A stretch of DNA of 64,000 nucleotides from Azolla caroliniana (lineage: Eukaryota > Polypodiophyta): assembly GCA_043228905.1 (NCBI GenBank), contig JBHGNT010000007.1:20832001-20896000 (forward strand), read 5' to 3'. The notes beneath the pieces are model-generated. The model was given only the letters and a program-made list of their open reading frames with translations. It did no database searches and was not told where the DNA came from. Of this stretch, positions 9,416-19,860 are shown piece by piece (within the stretch, counting starts at the first letter, position 1; each line of letters starts with the position of its first letter). The translations under genes and the position numbers were made by a program.

Positions 9416-9443
<28 letters not shown>

Positions 9444-9446
<3 letters not shown>

Positions 9447-10165
9447 TTGGGAGGGATTCCTGACGGAGCCAATTTATTTTGGGTTTCGTTTTCTGTTTTT
9501 GTTTTTGGGAGCCCTGTTAGAATATTAAATATTAGAAATAAGACGTTATTATAAATAACAAGTATATCATAAATAAAGAAAATAGGAATAAATAATGTAA
9601 CCATGTGAGTTTTGTTCACACTAAGGGATAGAAAACTCCATTCATGTGAGATTTGATCACAATGAACATGTTACCGGTCTAGGTGAACATGGCGTTGAAT
9701 CCTTGTCCTTTGGGTTTCGGCTCAAGGGTATTGTGGTCAAGGAAGGAGTGCGAAGGAGTGTAATCGTAGCTCGGGTTGCTATTTGCAAGAATCATGTTGG
9801 GTTTCTCGATTGTGGAGACTGTGGAGCTTTACGTTGACGGCTACAACTGACTTGTTACGCACTAACACACTGACAAAGTACATGGAGTCGACACTGGTAG
9901 CTCAACATAGAATAGAGACACAGAAAATAGGCAATAGATTCTATATTCAAAATCTCTTCATACAAAAACTATGATTAGATTTTTACAAGTTTTCCATGCC
10001 CTTAATATAGGGTCATGGGCGGTTACGCATAGAGTGTGAACCGTTGTCCTTCACGGATGTTGTAGCTGTTTTACGTTTTCTTCTTCTTTACTTCTTTCCG
10101 GCCCCACCCATCTTCTTTACTAGGCCATAACCGCCCGCTTGTCTTTTCAGCCGCTTCGTCCTTTC
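9444..10165. other. Unassigned spacer, possible LTR debris
   Basis: AT-rich start near 9508 (TGTTAGAATATT) and later retroelement-like phrases, but no paired repeat, PBS or polypurine tract could be matched. No coding motif is seen. Confidence 0.3.
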
Positions 10166-10330
10166 CCACTTGGTCATCCAATGTAACCAACACATGCCAC
10201 ACCTGTGGGATAGTGCCTACACGTTGTCTTCCAATGCCTGCTCGAGGAGTACTATGGTTTCCGTCACTTGGTCATCCAATGCAGCCAACACATGCCATAC
10301 AAGTGGAACAGTGCCTACATGGTCGATCCC
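10166..10330 (+). repeat. Tandem duplication of a ~98-bp unit
   Basis: The CTTGGTCATCCAATG...CCAACACATGCCA...AGTGCCTACA segment appears at 10170 and again at 10268. A partial third copy of its middle part (CTTCCAATGCATGCTCGAGGA) lies at about 10775. Confidence 0.75.
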
Positions 10331-10340
10331 AAAAGGCAAT

Positions 10341-11949
10341 TTATGCGTTGTCGAAAATGTGTAGGATGCTTGGCTTCGGTAGGGTCGTGTCAGTGGGGAC
10401 AACGAAGAGAGTATCTGGGGGTGTCGGGGCTTGCTTCGTTCGCTCTAGTGGGAGAGGCTTGGTGAGGCCGGTTGGCTCCATTGGCTCTGTTTCAACCATT
10501 GGTTCAGCCGTTGGTTCGGCTGCAGTTGTCCTTTCCAACGCTTGTTCTACTTTTGTCATCTGTTTTGGTTCTGGGTCTCCTTCCTCGTGGCTTGCTTGGG
10601 GATTCATATTTAGGGGCTCCTCTGTCCGAGTATGTTCCCATGGCGTTTCTTCTGTCGGGGTTTCAATAGGGTCCGGACACACCTCTGGTTGCGGCTTCTG
10701 CGTGGGGGGTTTTCTTCCGAACATTGGTCCTCCGACCTTTCGTGTTGTGGAGGTAGGGGAGATATATTATCATTGTCTTCCAATGCATGCTCGAGGACTA
10801 CTATGGTTTCCGTCCCTTCTCCTTGCTTTGCGTGTTTGCATTCGTGTTCATATGCTTGGAGTTCGAGCGAGGTTTTGATCTGGCTATTGCCAAATTCCTG
10901 TAATAACTACATGATTTCGTCAGAGTGGCGATTGGCCAAGGCTTGATAGTTATGCACAAGGTCTTCTTAGACCATTGCGATGCTCTCTTTATTTATTTTT
11001 TAAAATCCCTTGCCTTCTTTCTATTGATTCTCCTGGTCATCCCGATATCTATGAAGCTCCACTGCTTGTTTAGCCTAGTCAGCGTACTCCTTGAGCTGGC
11101 ATGTGAATCTCTCCCTGTTCATTGTTAGCAAGACCTTGATTATTGCAGTGTTCATCTCAGTTCTCGCCCTCATTTCTTGGATGGTCGACTTGAGGTTTGT
11201 GATTTTGTTGGTATTGGAGGTCGCCTACGTCTTGTACCGTGACTTTACCTCTTGCCAAAGCTTCGACTCTTTTTCGTGTGGTTCTTCGAACTGGACCATC
11301 TCTATATGCAAGCCTTCCTAGATCTCTTTCGATAGCTGGCGCTCGTTGTCAATCTAGTCCTCGGACCACTTGCGTTGTTTCTTCATGGCTTCACGTAGTT
11401 CATGGATGATTACTTTGGATTGGGCGACGGCTTCTATTTGTTGGTTGAACACTCGATTGCTTGTTTGTGAGCCAAAATTTTGGCATCCAACTTCTGCTGT
11501 ATTGCTTTTACTCTCTTTCATGCATTCGCTCGGGCGTCCTTTTCCCTATTCGACGACAGTCAAAGTTTGGCGCAGAGTCACTCCACCTCTATCTCGGCGA
11601 TGTCGGCCACTTTTTTCGCTTTTGCGATTATTGCTGTCTGGGCCTCGACCTCTTCTATGATTCTTTGAACTTTGGGTGTGGGAGGGCATGTGTGTTGGTT
11701 GTGGTGGTTGCTTCCTGTAGGCGGTGCTCTAAGTCCACGATAGTCTTCTAGGCCTCTTCTAGCTACTATTTTGCGTACTTTTCGGCCTTCTTTGCTCTTT
11801 TATTCTTGGAGACCATATCCTTGGCTCCTACCCGTACTATGGCTAACTTCCTGTGGACTTCAACTAAGGCGATATTCAATGTACGGAGCCGATTCTGAAA
11901 TAGCCTTCATCTACATTCCTCGTACGGTCGATTTTGCCCAATGCACGTT

Positions 11950-11950
<1 letters not shown>
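10341..11950 (-). pseudogene. Decayed coiled-coil/Pro-rich coding region (unknown)
   Basis: On the minus strand, broken frames from about 11950 to 10900 give Ala/Glu/Lys-rich helical segments. An open frame at 10724-10341 is rich in Pro, Glu and Thr. Composition and length could fit a retroelement gag or a plant coiled-coil protein, but no diagnostic motif is visible. Many stops show it is not expressed as one protein. Confidence 0.3.

Positions 11951-11951
<1 letters not shown>

Positions 11952-11987
<36 letters not shown>
11952..11987. repeat. (CT)n microsatellite
   Basis: About 34 bp of CT repeat within the decayed coding region. Confidence 0.9.
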
Positions 11988-11991
<4 letters not shown>

Positions 11992-12249
11992 CCTGCCAGG
12001 GCACACTCGATCATTTGCCTCTCCACGTGCTCCTTTGCCAAGTGTTGTGAGACTTTTTTTTGTTGTAGGGTAAAAGCACGCTTCGGTGTACCAAAAAAGT
12101 ACTGTTTTTGGCCAAAAAATACATCTCTACCTTTGATACTCTTAGTACTATAAATAAATAAATAATAATAATTTCGGCAAAAGTAAAATTCAAGAGTGAC
12201 GTGGGAGTAGTAAAAGTGCAATAATGACAAAAAATGGGGGGAAAGCGAT

Positions 12250-13600
12250 ATGAGAGGATTTTACCATTTTGGGGGATATTTCCCCCTTCATGTTAAAGTT
12301 TTTCACTTTTTTCAAGTTTTTTCCTTTTTCAAAATTTCACCTTTCTCATTTTTGATGCTTTTTCTTGTCATCGTTCTTCTTCCAACCAAGCCTTCTCCTT
12401 ATTTAGATCTGAACCTTATTTCTGAATCATTCACCTATCTTTGATTTGAACCTTATGCATGAATCATTGTCCTAACTCAGATTTCATGCTTCATCTTTCA
12501 ATAGTTCTCATAACAGCATGGCTGAAGCTTCTTCCATGAATCATTATTCTAACTCATATTTGAAGCTTGTTCCAACACGAATCTTTTGCACTTAGATTTG
12601 AATCTTTGACTAACGTGAGTCGTCCTGTCTCCGATTTCAAGTTTCTTTCATGAACCATATGTGGTTCATTGATTGGGAAGCTTCTTCCTCGTGTTCCTCT
12701 TTCTTATCATATTCTCATGTAGATCTCTTTCATGTTCTTCTTTCTTCTCATATTCTTATGTAGATTTCTTTCATGTTCGTCTTTCTCATGTCCAACACGA
12801 GTCTTCCTATCTTTGATTGGAAGTTTCTTTCGTGAATAGTAAGTGGTTCATAGATAGAGGAGTTTTTCCTTATCTTTATCTTACATCTCATCTTCTCATG
12901 TTCATCTTCTTTTTATGTAGATTTTTTTTGTGTTCATCTTTCTCATATAAATCTTTTTCATGTTCGTCTTTCTTTTCTTATTCTCTTGTAGATCTTTTTA
13001 ATGTTCATCTTTCTTCTCACATTATCATATTCATCTTTCTCTTATAGGTTTTTTTCATGTTCATCTTTCTTCTCTTATTTTCATGTCAAATATAAGTATT
13101 CCAATCTTCGATTTTAAGCTTCTTCCATGAATCATAAGCGATTCATAAATAGAGGAGCTTCTTCCGCATTTTCATCTTATTTTTCATATTCTCGTGTTCA
13201 TCTTTCTCTTGTGGATTCTTTTCTTGCTCATCTTTCTTCTCATATTTTTGTGTTCATCCTTCTCATGTAGATTATTTTCATCCTCATCATTTTATTTTTG
13301 TTTCCTCATGTTCATCTTTGTCATGCAAATTTTTTGCAATGTTCACCATTCTTTTTATATTTCATCGTTTTAATATATAAAACCATGGTTTTCTTGGATA
13401 TGATTTTTTTATGTGATTCCTTGTCATATTCAAATTTTTATGTTGCATGTTTATCTTTCTTCCTCTATTTCTTGCTTTTCATATTTGAGATCATGTTATC
13501 ATTGGTTATGAAATTACTAATACAATTCTTGTTGATTTTTTGTGGTTGCAAGTTCCATTTAGTAATATTGGTATACAACTAATTGTAACCTTGATTTCTT
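12250..13600 (+). repeat. T-rich degenerate repeats (TTCATGTTCATCTTTCT)
   Basis: Dozens of irregular copies of phrases such as TCATGTTCATCTTTCTTCTC and ATGTAGATCTTTTTCATG. Spacing varies, so it is not a clean satellite. Two longer internal copies (AATCATAAGTGGTTCATAGATAGAGGAG-like) occur near 12835 and 13125. No gene is supported. Confidence 0.55.
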
Positions 13601-13650
13601 TAATTACTTTCCTTGGTATTCTTTTTTAAATAATTCATATAATTGAAAAT

Positions 13651-15425
13651 GGTAGTCATCAATTAGTTTGGTCCGATGGTGTAGCCTCACAATTTAAGGC
13701 GGCATGATATTTCTTCTTTATTGTTAGGTAAATTGATTATTGTACATTAAGTATATATAGTTCTAAGTGTAGTCGACTAATACTTCATATGCCTTCAACT
13801 ATTACTTTAGTTTCCTATGCTTTCTAATCTTTAATGAAAACTTAGAACTAATTGTATTCAAACTTATCTACATTACTAATATTAGTTTAGTCTCCTATAT
13901 TTAGTGTTGTTCAATACAATTTTTTTACTTTTCTTCCAATGTGCATCAATACTAATTATGTATTTAGCTATATTTAGTACTTTCAATGAGTATTGTCCTC
14001 CCATGTGCATCAATACTAATTGTATATTTACCTATATTTAGTATTTTTATATAACAACTTAGTATTATTGTTCTATATGTATCATCACTAATTGTCTATT
14101 CACCTATGCTTAGTATTTTAAATAACAACTTAGTATTGCTATCAAGTGTTCATCAATACTAATTATGTGTTTACCCATGTTTAGTATTTTTAAATAACAA
14201 CTTAGTATTGTCCTCCCATGTGTGTTAGTACTAATTTTCTACTCACTTATGTTTAGTATCTATAAATAATAACTTAGTATTGTCCTCCCATGTGTATAAG
14301 TACTAATTGTGTATTTACCTAAGTTTAGTATTTTTAAATAAAAACTTAGTATTATCCTCCCATGTGCATCCGTACTAATTGTGTATTCACACAAATTTAA
14401 CATTTTTAAATATAAACTTAGTACTACCCTCCAATATGTGTCAGTACTAATTTTCTACTCATTTATGTTTAGTATTGTTAAATAACAACTTAATACTATC
14501 CTCCCATGTGAATCAATACTAATTGTCTATTCACGTGTTTAGTATAGATATAAATAAAAACTTACTACTGTCCTCCCATGTGAATTAGTACTAATTGTCT
14601 ATTCACGTATGTTTAGTATCTACAAGTAATAACTTAGTACTGTCCTCCCATGTGCATCAGTACTAATTTACAACATAATACTATCCTCCCACATATATTA
14701 ATACTAATTCTATTTTAAACCATGTAAAGTATTCCTAATTTACAACTTAGTACCGTCCTACCCGTGCACACGTACTGCTTATGTCTTAAGCCATGTAAAA
14801 TATTTTTAATTTACAACATAGTACTATCCTCCCATGTCTATCAGTACTAATTCCGTTTTAAGCCATGTTAAGTATGCTTAACTTATAACTTAGTACTATC
14901 CTCTCACATGAATCAACACTAATTATGTTTTAAGCCATGTTAAGTATTCTTAATTTACAACTTAGTAATGTCCTCCCACATGCACCAAGTACTAATTATA
15001 GTTTAAGCAATGTAAAATCTTCTTAATTTACAACATAGTACTATCCTCCCACATCTATCAGTACTAATTCTGTTTTAAGACATGTTAAGTATTCTTAATT
15101 TACAACTTAGTAATGTCTTCTCACATGAATCAATATTAATTAAGTTTTAAGCCATGTTAAGTATTGTTGGCTACCTATGATGTACTAACTTAGTACTGTT
15201 ACTAATGTTTGTTGGCTACCTATGATGCAAAACACCCAGGCACTTCTCATTGACCAACATTAGGATGCAACGTAACCACTTTGGGTCTGAACATGGAAAG
15301 GGAGAGCATGATGGGGTGGGAACTGTGATCAAGCATGCTCTTATAAGCAAGTAGGTGGATAATAAAGGTGCTAAGTTACAAAATGCTCATGATGTTGTGG
15401 AGTGGTTGACATGGAAGATGTCAAA
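13651..15425 (+). pseudogene. Transposase-like gene fragment, two exons around a tandem array
   Basis: Exon-like piece 1 (about 13655-13725) reads Leu-Val-Trp-Ser-Asp-Gly-Val-Ala-Ser-Gln-Phe-Lys and ends at AG before GTAAAT. Piece 2 (about 15225-15425) reads His-Gly-Lys-Gly-Glu-His-Asp-Gly-Val-Gly, then Lys-His-Ala-Leu and Asp-Val-Val-Glu-Trp, after a CCCAG acceptor-like site. The pair SDG-ASQFK and HGKGEHDG-G-K resembles uncharacterised transposase-like or RNase H-fold proteins that I recall from repetitive plant and animal genomes; this assignment is from memory. One stop (TGA near 13701) breaks piece 1. The 3' side is fused abruptly to copia sequence near 15425. Confidence 0.45.
13860..15190 (+). 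repeat. ~73-bp tandem array (about 18 copies)
   Basis: Recurring order: ACTTAGTAYTRTCCTCCCA, TGTGCATCAGTACTAATT, a variable TTTACC segment, then a GTTTAGTATTTT-like segment. Successive copies of TCCTCCCA are about 72-74 bp apart between 13990 and 15120. Copies diverge progressively. The array sits between the two exon-like pieces of the transposase-like gene, so it may be an expanded intron. Confidence 0.85.
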
Positions 15426-15427
15426 TG

Positions 15428-16390
15428 ACTCTTCATTTTTTATCCAAAAAGGTTTGAACAATCCGGTTTGCATCTTGCTTTATGTAGATGATCTAGTCAT
15501 CACCGGACCCAGACTCGATGAAATCGGTCGTGTGAAGTCCGAGCTCTCGAATGCATTTGAAATGCAGAACCTGGGGGACCTTCATTGTTTCCTTGGGATC
15601 GAGGTGATCTGAACCTGCGAAGGCATATTGCTCTCACAACGTCACTATATGTTGAATATGTTGTACAAGTTCAGCTTGACGGAATGCTGACTTGTCTCCA
15701 CACCCCTGGACTGGAATTAGAAGCTTCGTCCCGGCTCCGAACAGGCCTGCAATGAAACACGGTTTCGACAGATTGTCGAGAGCCTCATATACTTGACAAT
15801 CACCCGACCTGACATCAGTTATCTGATTGGAGTGATCAACCAGTTCATGCAAAAGCCAACCGTGGAGCACCTTCAGTGCGTGCATCGAATATTGAGATAT
15901 GTGAGTGACACGAAGGATCGGGGATTGTTATACCGGTATGGTATAACTAAAGAGCTAGTCAGATACATAGATGCGAACTAGACTGGTGATGCATCGGACC
16001 GCCGATCCACCTCCAGTTTCATGTTTTCTCTTGGTAGTGTGACAGTTGTGTGGAGAAGCAAAAAGCAGCCAACAGTGGCTCTATGGAGCACCAAGGCTGA
16101 ATACCGAGTCACTACCGTTGCCACTTGTGAAGCCATTTGGCTTCAGTGACTGTTGCAAGACCTACGGATCAAGGTACCAACCCCGATCCTGCACTACTGT
16201 GACAACATGAGCAGCATTCAACTTGCCAAGAACCCCGTATTCCATGCTCAAACAAAGCACATAGAAGTGCATTATCACTTCGTGTGTGAGCGGGTCTTAA
16301 GCGGTGAAGTCGAACTTCAGTGTGTTCAGACGGATCGGCAAGTTGCCGATATCTTTACCAAACCGCTCGGATCGGACAAGTTGTAGCACT
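15428..16390 (+). pseudogene. Copia B RT C-terminus and RNase H, with stops
   Basis: Contains Leu-Leu-Tyr-Val-Asp-Asp (RT active site, near 15478), Phe-Leu-Gly-Ile-Glu-Val, Tyr-Leu-Thr-Ile-Thr-Arg-Pro-Asp-Ile and Leu-Arg-Tyr-Val. RNase H follows with Lys-Ala-Glu-Tyr, Cys-Asp-Asn-Met-Ser-Ser and Lys-His-Ile-Glu-Val-His-Tyr-His-Phe, ending in Asp-Ile-Phe-Thr-Lys-Pro-Leu. At least five stops interrupt it, for example near 15610 and 15980. The RT fingers are missing. Its closest relatives in the window are the copia remnants at 45.6 and 55.6 kb. Confidence 0.85.
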
Positions 16391-17023
16391 TCACCGAAAT
16401 TCTCGGTGTTTAGCATCTTGATGTGTTGCACTTGAGGGGGAGAATGGGCAAAGACAAAGAAACTGGTGATGGCACCGGACAAAGAGCCAGAGATGGAAGA
16501 ACCAACACAGGGGGAGATGAAAGGAAAAAGGAAGCCGAGTCGACAGAGGAAGTTGACACTTCCGAACAAATCGGAGCAAGTGGTAGAGCTGATCGGAAGA
16601 AGAAGACCAAGACCCGGACGTGGTCCGATGTGGTGAAGGGCCTGAAAACCGGAGACGAGTTGGAGAACACCAACTCGGACAAGAGCTAGAATGAATCAGA
16701 GACACCCGATTCGGTTCAATAGTTGGATTCGGAAGAGCCAGATCAACTAAAGGCCATGCGGACTATGTGGCAGCGGAAGTTGATGCCAACACGAAGGAAC
16801 CAACGGGTCGACAAGCGTCAGAGTCACTGCAGCGAAGGAGCTGACATGGGCCTGCTGAGTAGACAAGCCAACCAAGAATGTCGAGATGCGCGGAACGGGA
16901 CAAGTTGCAGGAAGTGGAACCGAACCGAACGAGGTGTGCGAGCAAGGAGAGCGAGCGAGAGGAGCTGGAGAGGAGAACCGACTACTGTAGACATTGACAC
17001 CACGATCTAACCTCATGTTGAGC
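16391..17023 (+). other. Copia B post-pol spacer
   Basis: Lies between the RNase H stop and the polypurine tract. A frame at 16423-16689 is very rich in Lys, Glu, Asp, Gly and Thr. Minus frames are shadows. Long 3' spacers occur in some copia lineages; no domain is seen. Confidence 0.45.
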
Positions 17024-17034
17024 TTGAGGGGGAG

Positions 17035-17465
17035 TGTTGAGCGGGCAAGCTCAGCCGGATCCGGATCAGCTGAATAAGCCTGAGCCGGATCGGTATCCGG
17101 AATTAGCGGCCGGATCGGGGAGAGGGATTGGAGAGCCGGATTCAAATGTGAACCGGAAGGCTAGTAGTAGCCTAGAATCCTAGACTACTAGGTATTTATT
17201 GTCTCATAGTTAGTGTCAGTAGCTCGTATGAGCAGTGAAGTACATGGTACTTATGTCAGTTCTCCAAGGACTTGTATAAATAGTGCCGTCAAGCATAGTG
17301 TATGTACAGAAAAATACAGAGTGTTATTTTTTGAATCAAGTTTGATGTTATGCTCTTTCTGTCTCTCCTATATTCTCTGTGTTAAGCTTCCATTAAACCT
17401 TCTTCTCTATTATTGCTATCCGGTAGAGCCGGTTTGTAATACGCTTCTGCATGCTAACCTTTACA
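17035..17465 (+). repeat. Copia B 3' LTR
   Basis: 431 bp from TGTTGAGCGGGCAAGC to CCTTTACA, directly after the polypurine tract. It has a TATAAATAG box near 17275 and CCGGATCGG repeats in U3. It belongs to the same LTR family as the solo LTR at 49696-50145. Confidence 0.85.
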
Positions 17466-17792
17466 ATCCAGAACGAAGTCATGAAGTTCGGCAAAGGAAG
17501 TCTGATCATGGCTCAAGCCTAGAAGATCAACACACTATACTTGATGCATGCCAGGATATGCCGGGAAGAAGTGAACATAGCATCCAACACTGTCGGTGAG
17601 CTGTGGCACAAGAGACTGTGCCATATGAGCCAGAAGGGGACGAGAAGACTTGCCGAAGATAACCACATTTTGGAGGTGAAAGACGTGCATCTTGAGAAGT
17701 GCACCGATTGCTTGGCCGGCAAGCAAAACCGAACCTCTTTCCGTTCAAGACCACCTATGAGATGGAATACACCGCTAGAGCTGGTGTATACC
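17466..17792 (+). pseudogene. Copia A GAG-pre-integrase segment
   Basis: Translates to a Leu-Trp-His-Lys-Arg-Leu-Cys-His motif and Cys-x2-Cys...Gly-Lys-Gln, the zinc-binding N-terminal part of copia integrase. It matches the intact element residue for residue over most of its length. One stop precedes the open stretch (TAG near 17520). Reading resumes in phase at 21086 once the intervening DNA is ignored. Confidence 0.85.
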
Positions 17793-17854
17793 TGTTACGG
17801 GCATGACCATATAATATCCCGTGGTGAGAATTTACTGTAGTATTCTATACACGT

Positions 17855-18677
17855 TGTCGTGCCTTTCGGCTCCGGATCGTTGCGTGAGTTGGGTGGGAAC
17901 CGCCGAGGTTTTGGACTAGGAGAAAGAAGAATATGAGATGAGGCTAGTAATAAATAGATTATTAGAAAGAGAGATAGAAATTTCGTGAATCCCACGAGTG
18001 TATTGTAATCGATTAATCAATATTTAGATAAGAATATGTATTTAGATTGAAAGAAAGATATAAGAAACTTGTGAATCCCACAAGTATAGATTATATTATT
18101 TTCGTGAATCCCACGATTATATTAATCGGTTGGTGTTTTCGGAAATATATCCAATTTCCAAATATTTCACACACCTATTACATTGTGCTCCCCATCCTTA
18201 TGTAGTGATGGGAGAGACTAAGCATAGCTACATGCTTTTTCTCATATGTTCATGCACACTAAATGTGCATGTGATGCTTTTCTAATCCTTGCTTTTATTT
18301 GCTAAATATAGTGCTCATGCACGCTAGATGTGCATGAGTCACTTTTTAGTTGCTTGCGTTTTTCTATAAAATATTCACGCACTCTAAAAATGCATGATTT
18401 ACCTTTTAATAAAGGTAGGCGCAAATAAAGCACTTATAGTTATTAAATCTATTTATAGAACACTAAAGATAAGGTAGCATAATGGTAAAGTTGAAGTTTG
18501 GCTACATGGAGGTACATGGTTCGAATCTTGCCCTATGCACGTGATAAATATCTTGATATTCTTATTTTATTTATTAGTGATAAATATCTTAATATTCTTA
18601 TTTTATTTATTTATATGTAATTAAATCGGTTATATTATTTTTACTTTTTCACGTAGTGTACGAAATACACTACGACA
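17855..18677 (-). repeat. Gag-only element 1, 3' LTR
   Basis: 823 bp. In element sense it starts TGTCGTAGTGTA with a perfect 9-bp hairpin and ends GGCACGACA. It contains an antisense tRNA-like sequence at 18470-18540 and repeats of GTGAATCCCAC near 17985-18110. Confidence 0.9.
18470..18540 (+). other. tRNA-like sequence inside LTR (Pol III A and B boxes)
   Basis: A-box-like TAGCATAATGG at 18475-18485 and B-box-like GGTTCGAATC at 18518-18527, about 32 nt apart, as in tRNA-derived SINE heads. The T-stem does not pair well, so it is not a working tRNA. It is antisense to the retroelement. Matching copies lie at 20476-20546 and, in reverse, at 40425-40497. Confidence 0.6.
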
Positions 18678-18690
18678 CTCGCCCCCTCCG
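18678..18690 (-). promoter_or_regulatory. Polypurine tract of gag-only element 1
   Basis: In sense CGGAGGGGGCGAG, abutting the 3' LTR. This is the usual plus-strand primer site in LTR retrotransposons. Confidence 0.8.
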
Positions 18691-18695
18691 AACCC

Positions 18696-18715
18696 GCACA
18701 TCCTCCGGTATGTGC
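18696..18715 (-). promoter_or_regulatory. Conserved hairpin beside the polypurine tract
   Basis: In sense, GCACAT pairs with ATGTGC around the loop ACCGGAGG, 18 nt from the LTR. The gypsy element at 57272-57291 has the same loop with stem GCGCAT/ATGCGC, a compensatory A-T to G-C change. Confidence 0.6.
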
Positions 18716-19598
18716 CGAAGTTGCCGATGCTCGTTGTCTCCCCTTCATCCTCCGTTTGTCCCGCTATGTCAACTTTGTCTCTCCATTTTGAGTAGACCCA
18801 TTCTTTCCACGCGAACCATTGTCGCCATCCGATCCACCATATTCTTTGTTCTCTCTCGTCATATTCTTGGCCCTTGTCATTCGTGGTAGTGTCTTTTACT
18901 GGCCTCTTTCTTGTCTTCATCAACCTTGACTTTTTTCCGGATCGCTCTTGTTCGATCGACTTTCGGTTTGATCGGCTTCCGATCGGATTCGTATTCGGCC
19001 GAATCGGAATCGGTTGTTCGGTTTTGATTGAGTCGGTCTCCTTCCGCCTCGGTTTCGATCTATCGGTTTCGGTTTCAGTTGGCTTTCTTTTCCTCGTTTT
19101 CACCAGCCTCGACCGGTCTAACCTCCGGTTGAGTCGGATTAGCTTCTTTCCGGATCGATCTCGTCCGATTGGCTTTCAGCTAGGTCGGCTTCCATCCATA
19201 TTCGTGTTCGGCCAAGTCAGACTCGGTCGATCGGTTTTGACCAAGTCGACCCCTTTTCGGGTCGGCTTTCTTTCGGGTCGTCTTTCGGCCGAATCCTCAT
19301 TCGCCCGATTTAGCTTTCGTTTGTGTCGTCTTTCGGCCGAATTCTCTTCCTTTCGGTTCGGCTTTCTTTTAGGTCGACTTTCGGTCAAATCCTCTTTTAC
19401 CCGGTTCGGCTTTCTTTCGGATCGGAATCCCGTCCGGATCACCTTCCATCCTAATTGGCTTCCGACTTTACCTTTCTTGCCGCCACCTCCCGTCTCTCCG
19501 GTCTCACGTTGCTTCTCAGACACAACCGCCGAAGTCTCTAGAATTAGTGGGTAGGAATCCTCGGTATTATCATCCTCTGTCATTTCACCCATAGCCAT
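18716..19598 (-). pseudogene. Gag tail of gag-only element 1: basic Lys-Pro-Asn-Arg repeats
   Basis: The frame 19598-19176 begins with an acidic piece and the motif Leu-Glu-Thr-Ser-Ala-Val...Glu-Thr-Gly-Glu-Thr-Gly-Gly-Gly-Gly-Lys. Repeats of Arg/Lys-Lys-Pro-Asn-Arg then alternate with Glu-Ser/Ala-Glu-Arg-Arg. A second frame (19103-18630) continues the basic repeats and ends in a Trp-rich stretch running to the polypurine tract. This would fit a nucleic-acid-binding, nucleocapsid-like tail without a CCHC knuckle. The two frames are offset, so a frameshift is present. Confidence 0.55.
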
Positions 19599-19606
19599 AT
19601 TCTCGG

Positions 19607-19843
19607 CTATCTCTCCGTCGTATGCATCGACTTTGACCTTTGTTTTCTCTCCGCCTTGTAGTCACGTAGATAGCGTGACACATCGTTTCCGTTGAATTGT
19701 CCCTTTCGTTGTACGAGCCGCTTTACTGCCCCCGTGATCTCCGACATCACTCGTTGTTCTTGTAGCATCCGCTCGAACATCATCATCATCGTTATGCTCA
19801 TTGCCTCTTGTTGATTCTCCATCTCCTTGCCACCCGCCTTCAC
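19607..19843 (-). pseudogene. Gag N-terminal remnant, gag-only element 1
   Basis: About 75 codons. Met-rich helical start, then Gly-Gln-Phe-Asn-Gly-Asn-Asp-Val-Ser-Arg-Tyr-Leu, the beginning of a Ty3/gypsy-type gag capsid. It stops soon after. Compared with the copy at 41.1 kb, most of the capsid is deleted and the frame enters the acidic region just before the Gly-rich motif. Confidence 0.65.
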
Positions 19844-19856
19844 GTCGGGTTCACCA
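19841..19856 (-). promoter_or_regulatory. Primer binding site (PBS), gag-only element 1
   Basis: TGGTGAACCCGACGTG in sense, 4 nt from the 5' LTR. It is identical in position and sequence at 41115-41130 and 60916-60931. It starts TGG, as expected for pairing with a tRNA 3' CCA; the tRNA is not assigned. Confidence 0.8.
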
Positions 19857-19860
19857 ACTG

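Larger units (their letters stand above)
4160..9440 (-). mobile_element. Intact two-ORF LINE with YADD reverse transcriptase
   Basis: A non-LTR retrotransposon on the minus strand with ORF1 (8778-7987) and ORF2 (7980-4234), both free of internal stops or frameshifts. The coding span is certain; outer ends are not. A short 3' UTR is assumed down to about 4160, with no poly(A) tail, and the GC-rich block up to about 9415 could be its 5' UTR. I could not find a target-site duplication. The intact frames argue for a recent insertion. Confidence 0.75.
15428..17465 (+). mobile_element. Ty1/copia element B, 5'-truncated
   Basis: Starts inside RT and runs through RNase H, a 640-bp spacer, a polypurine tract (17024-17034, ending GAGGGGGAG) and one 3' LTR (17035-17465). 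No 5' LTR, gag or integrase is present. The LTR ends exactly where interrupted copia A resumes at 17466, so B inserted into A and its 5' end was later lost, together with A's gag. Confidence 0.8.

Noticed and set aside
8917-9619. Arg- or Ala/Ser-rich ORFs of 130-200 codons on both strands
   Set aside because: Product of the GC-rich CGRCGG block, which lacks stops in every frame; composition, not coding signal.
13860-15190. Regular 73-bp repeats considered as a CRISPR array
   Set aside because: No distinct repeat/spacer split, units diverge along their whole length, and the context is plant nuclear DNA.
18470-18540. Functional tRNA gene
   Set aside because: A and B boxes are present but the T-stem and acceptor stem do not pair; the sequence lies inside LTRs and is repeated with them.
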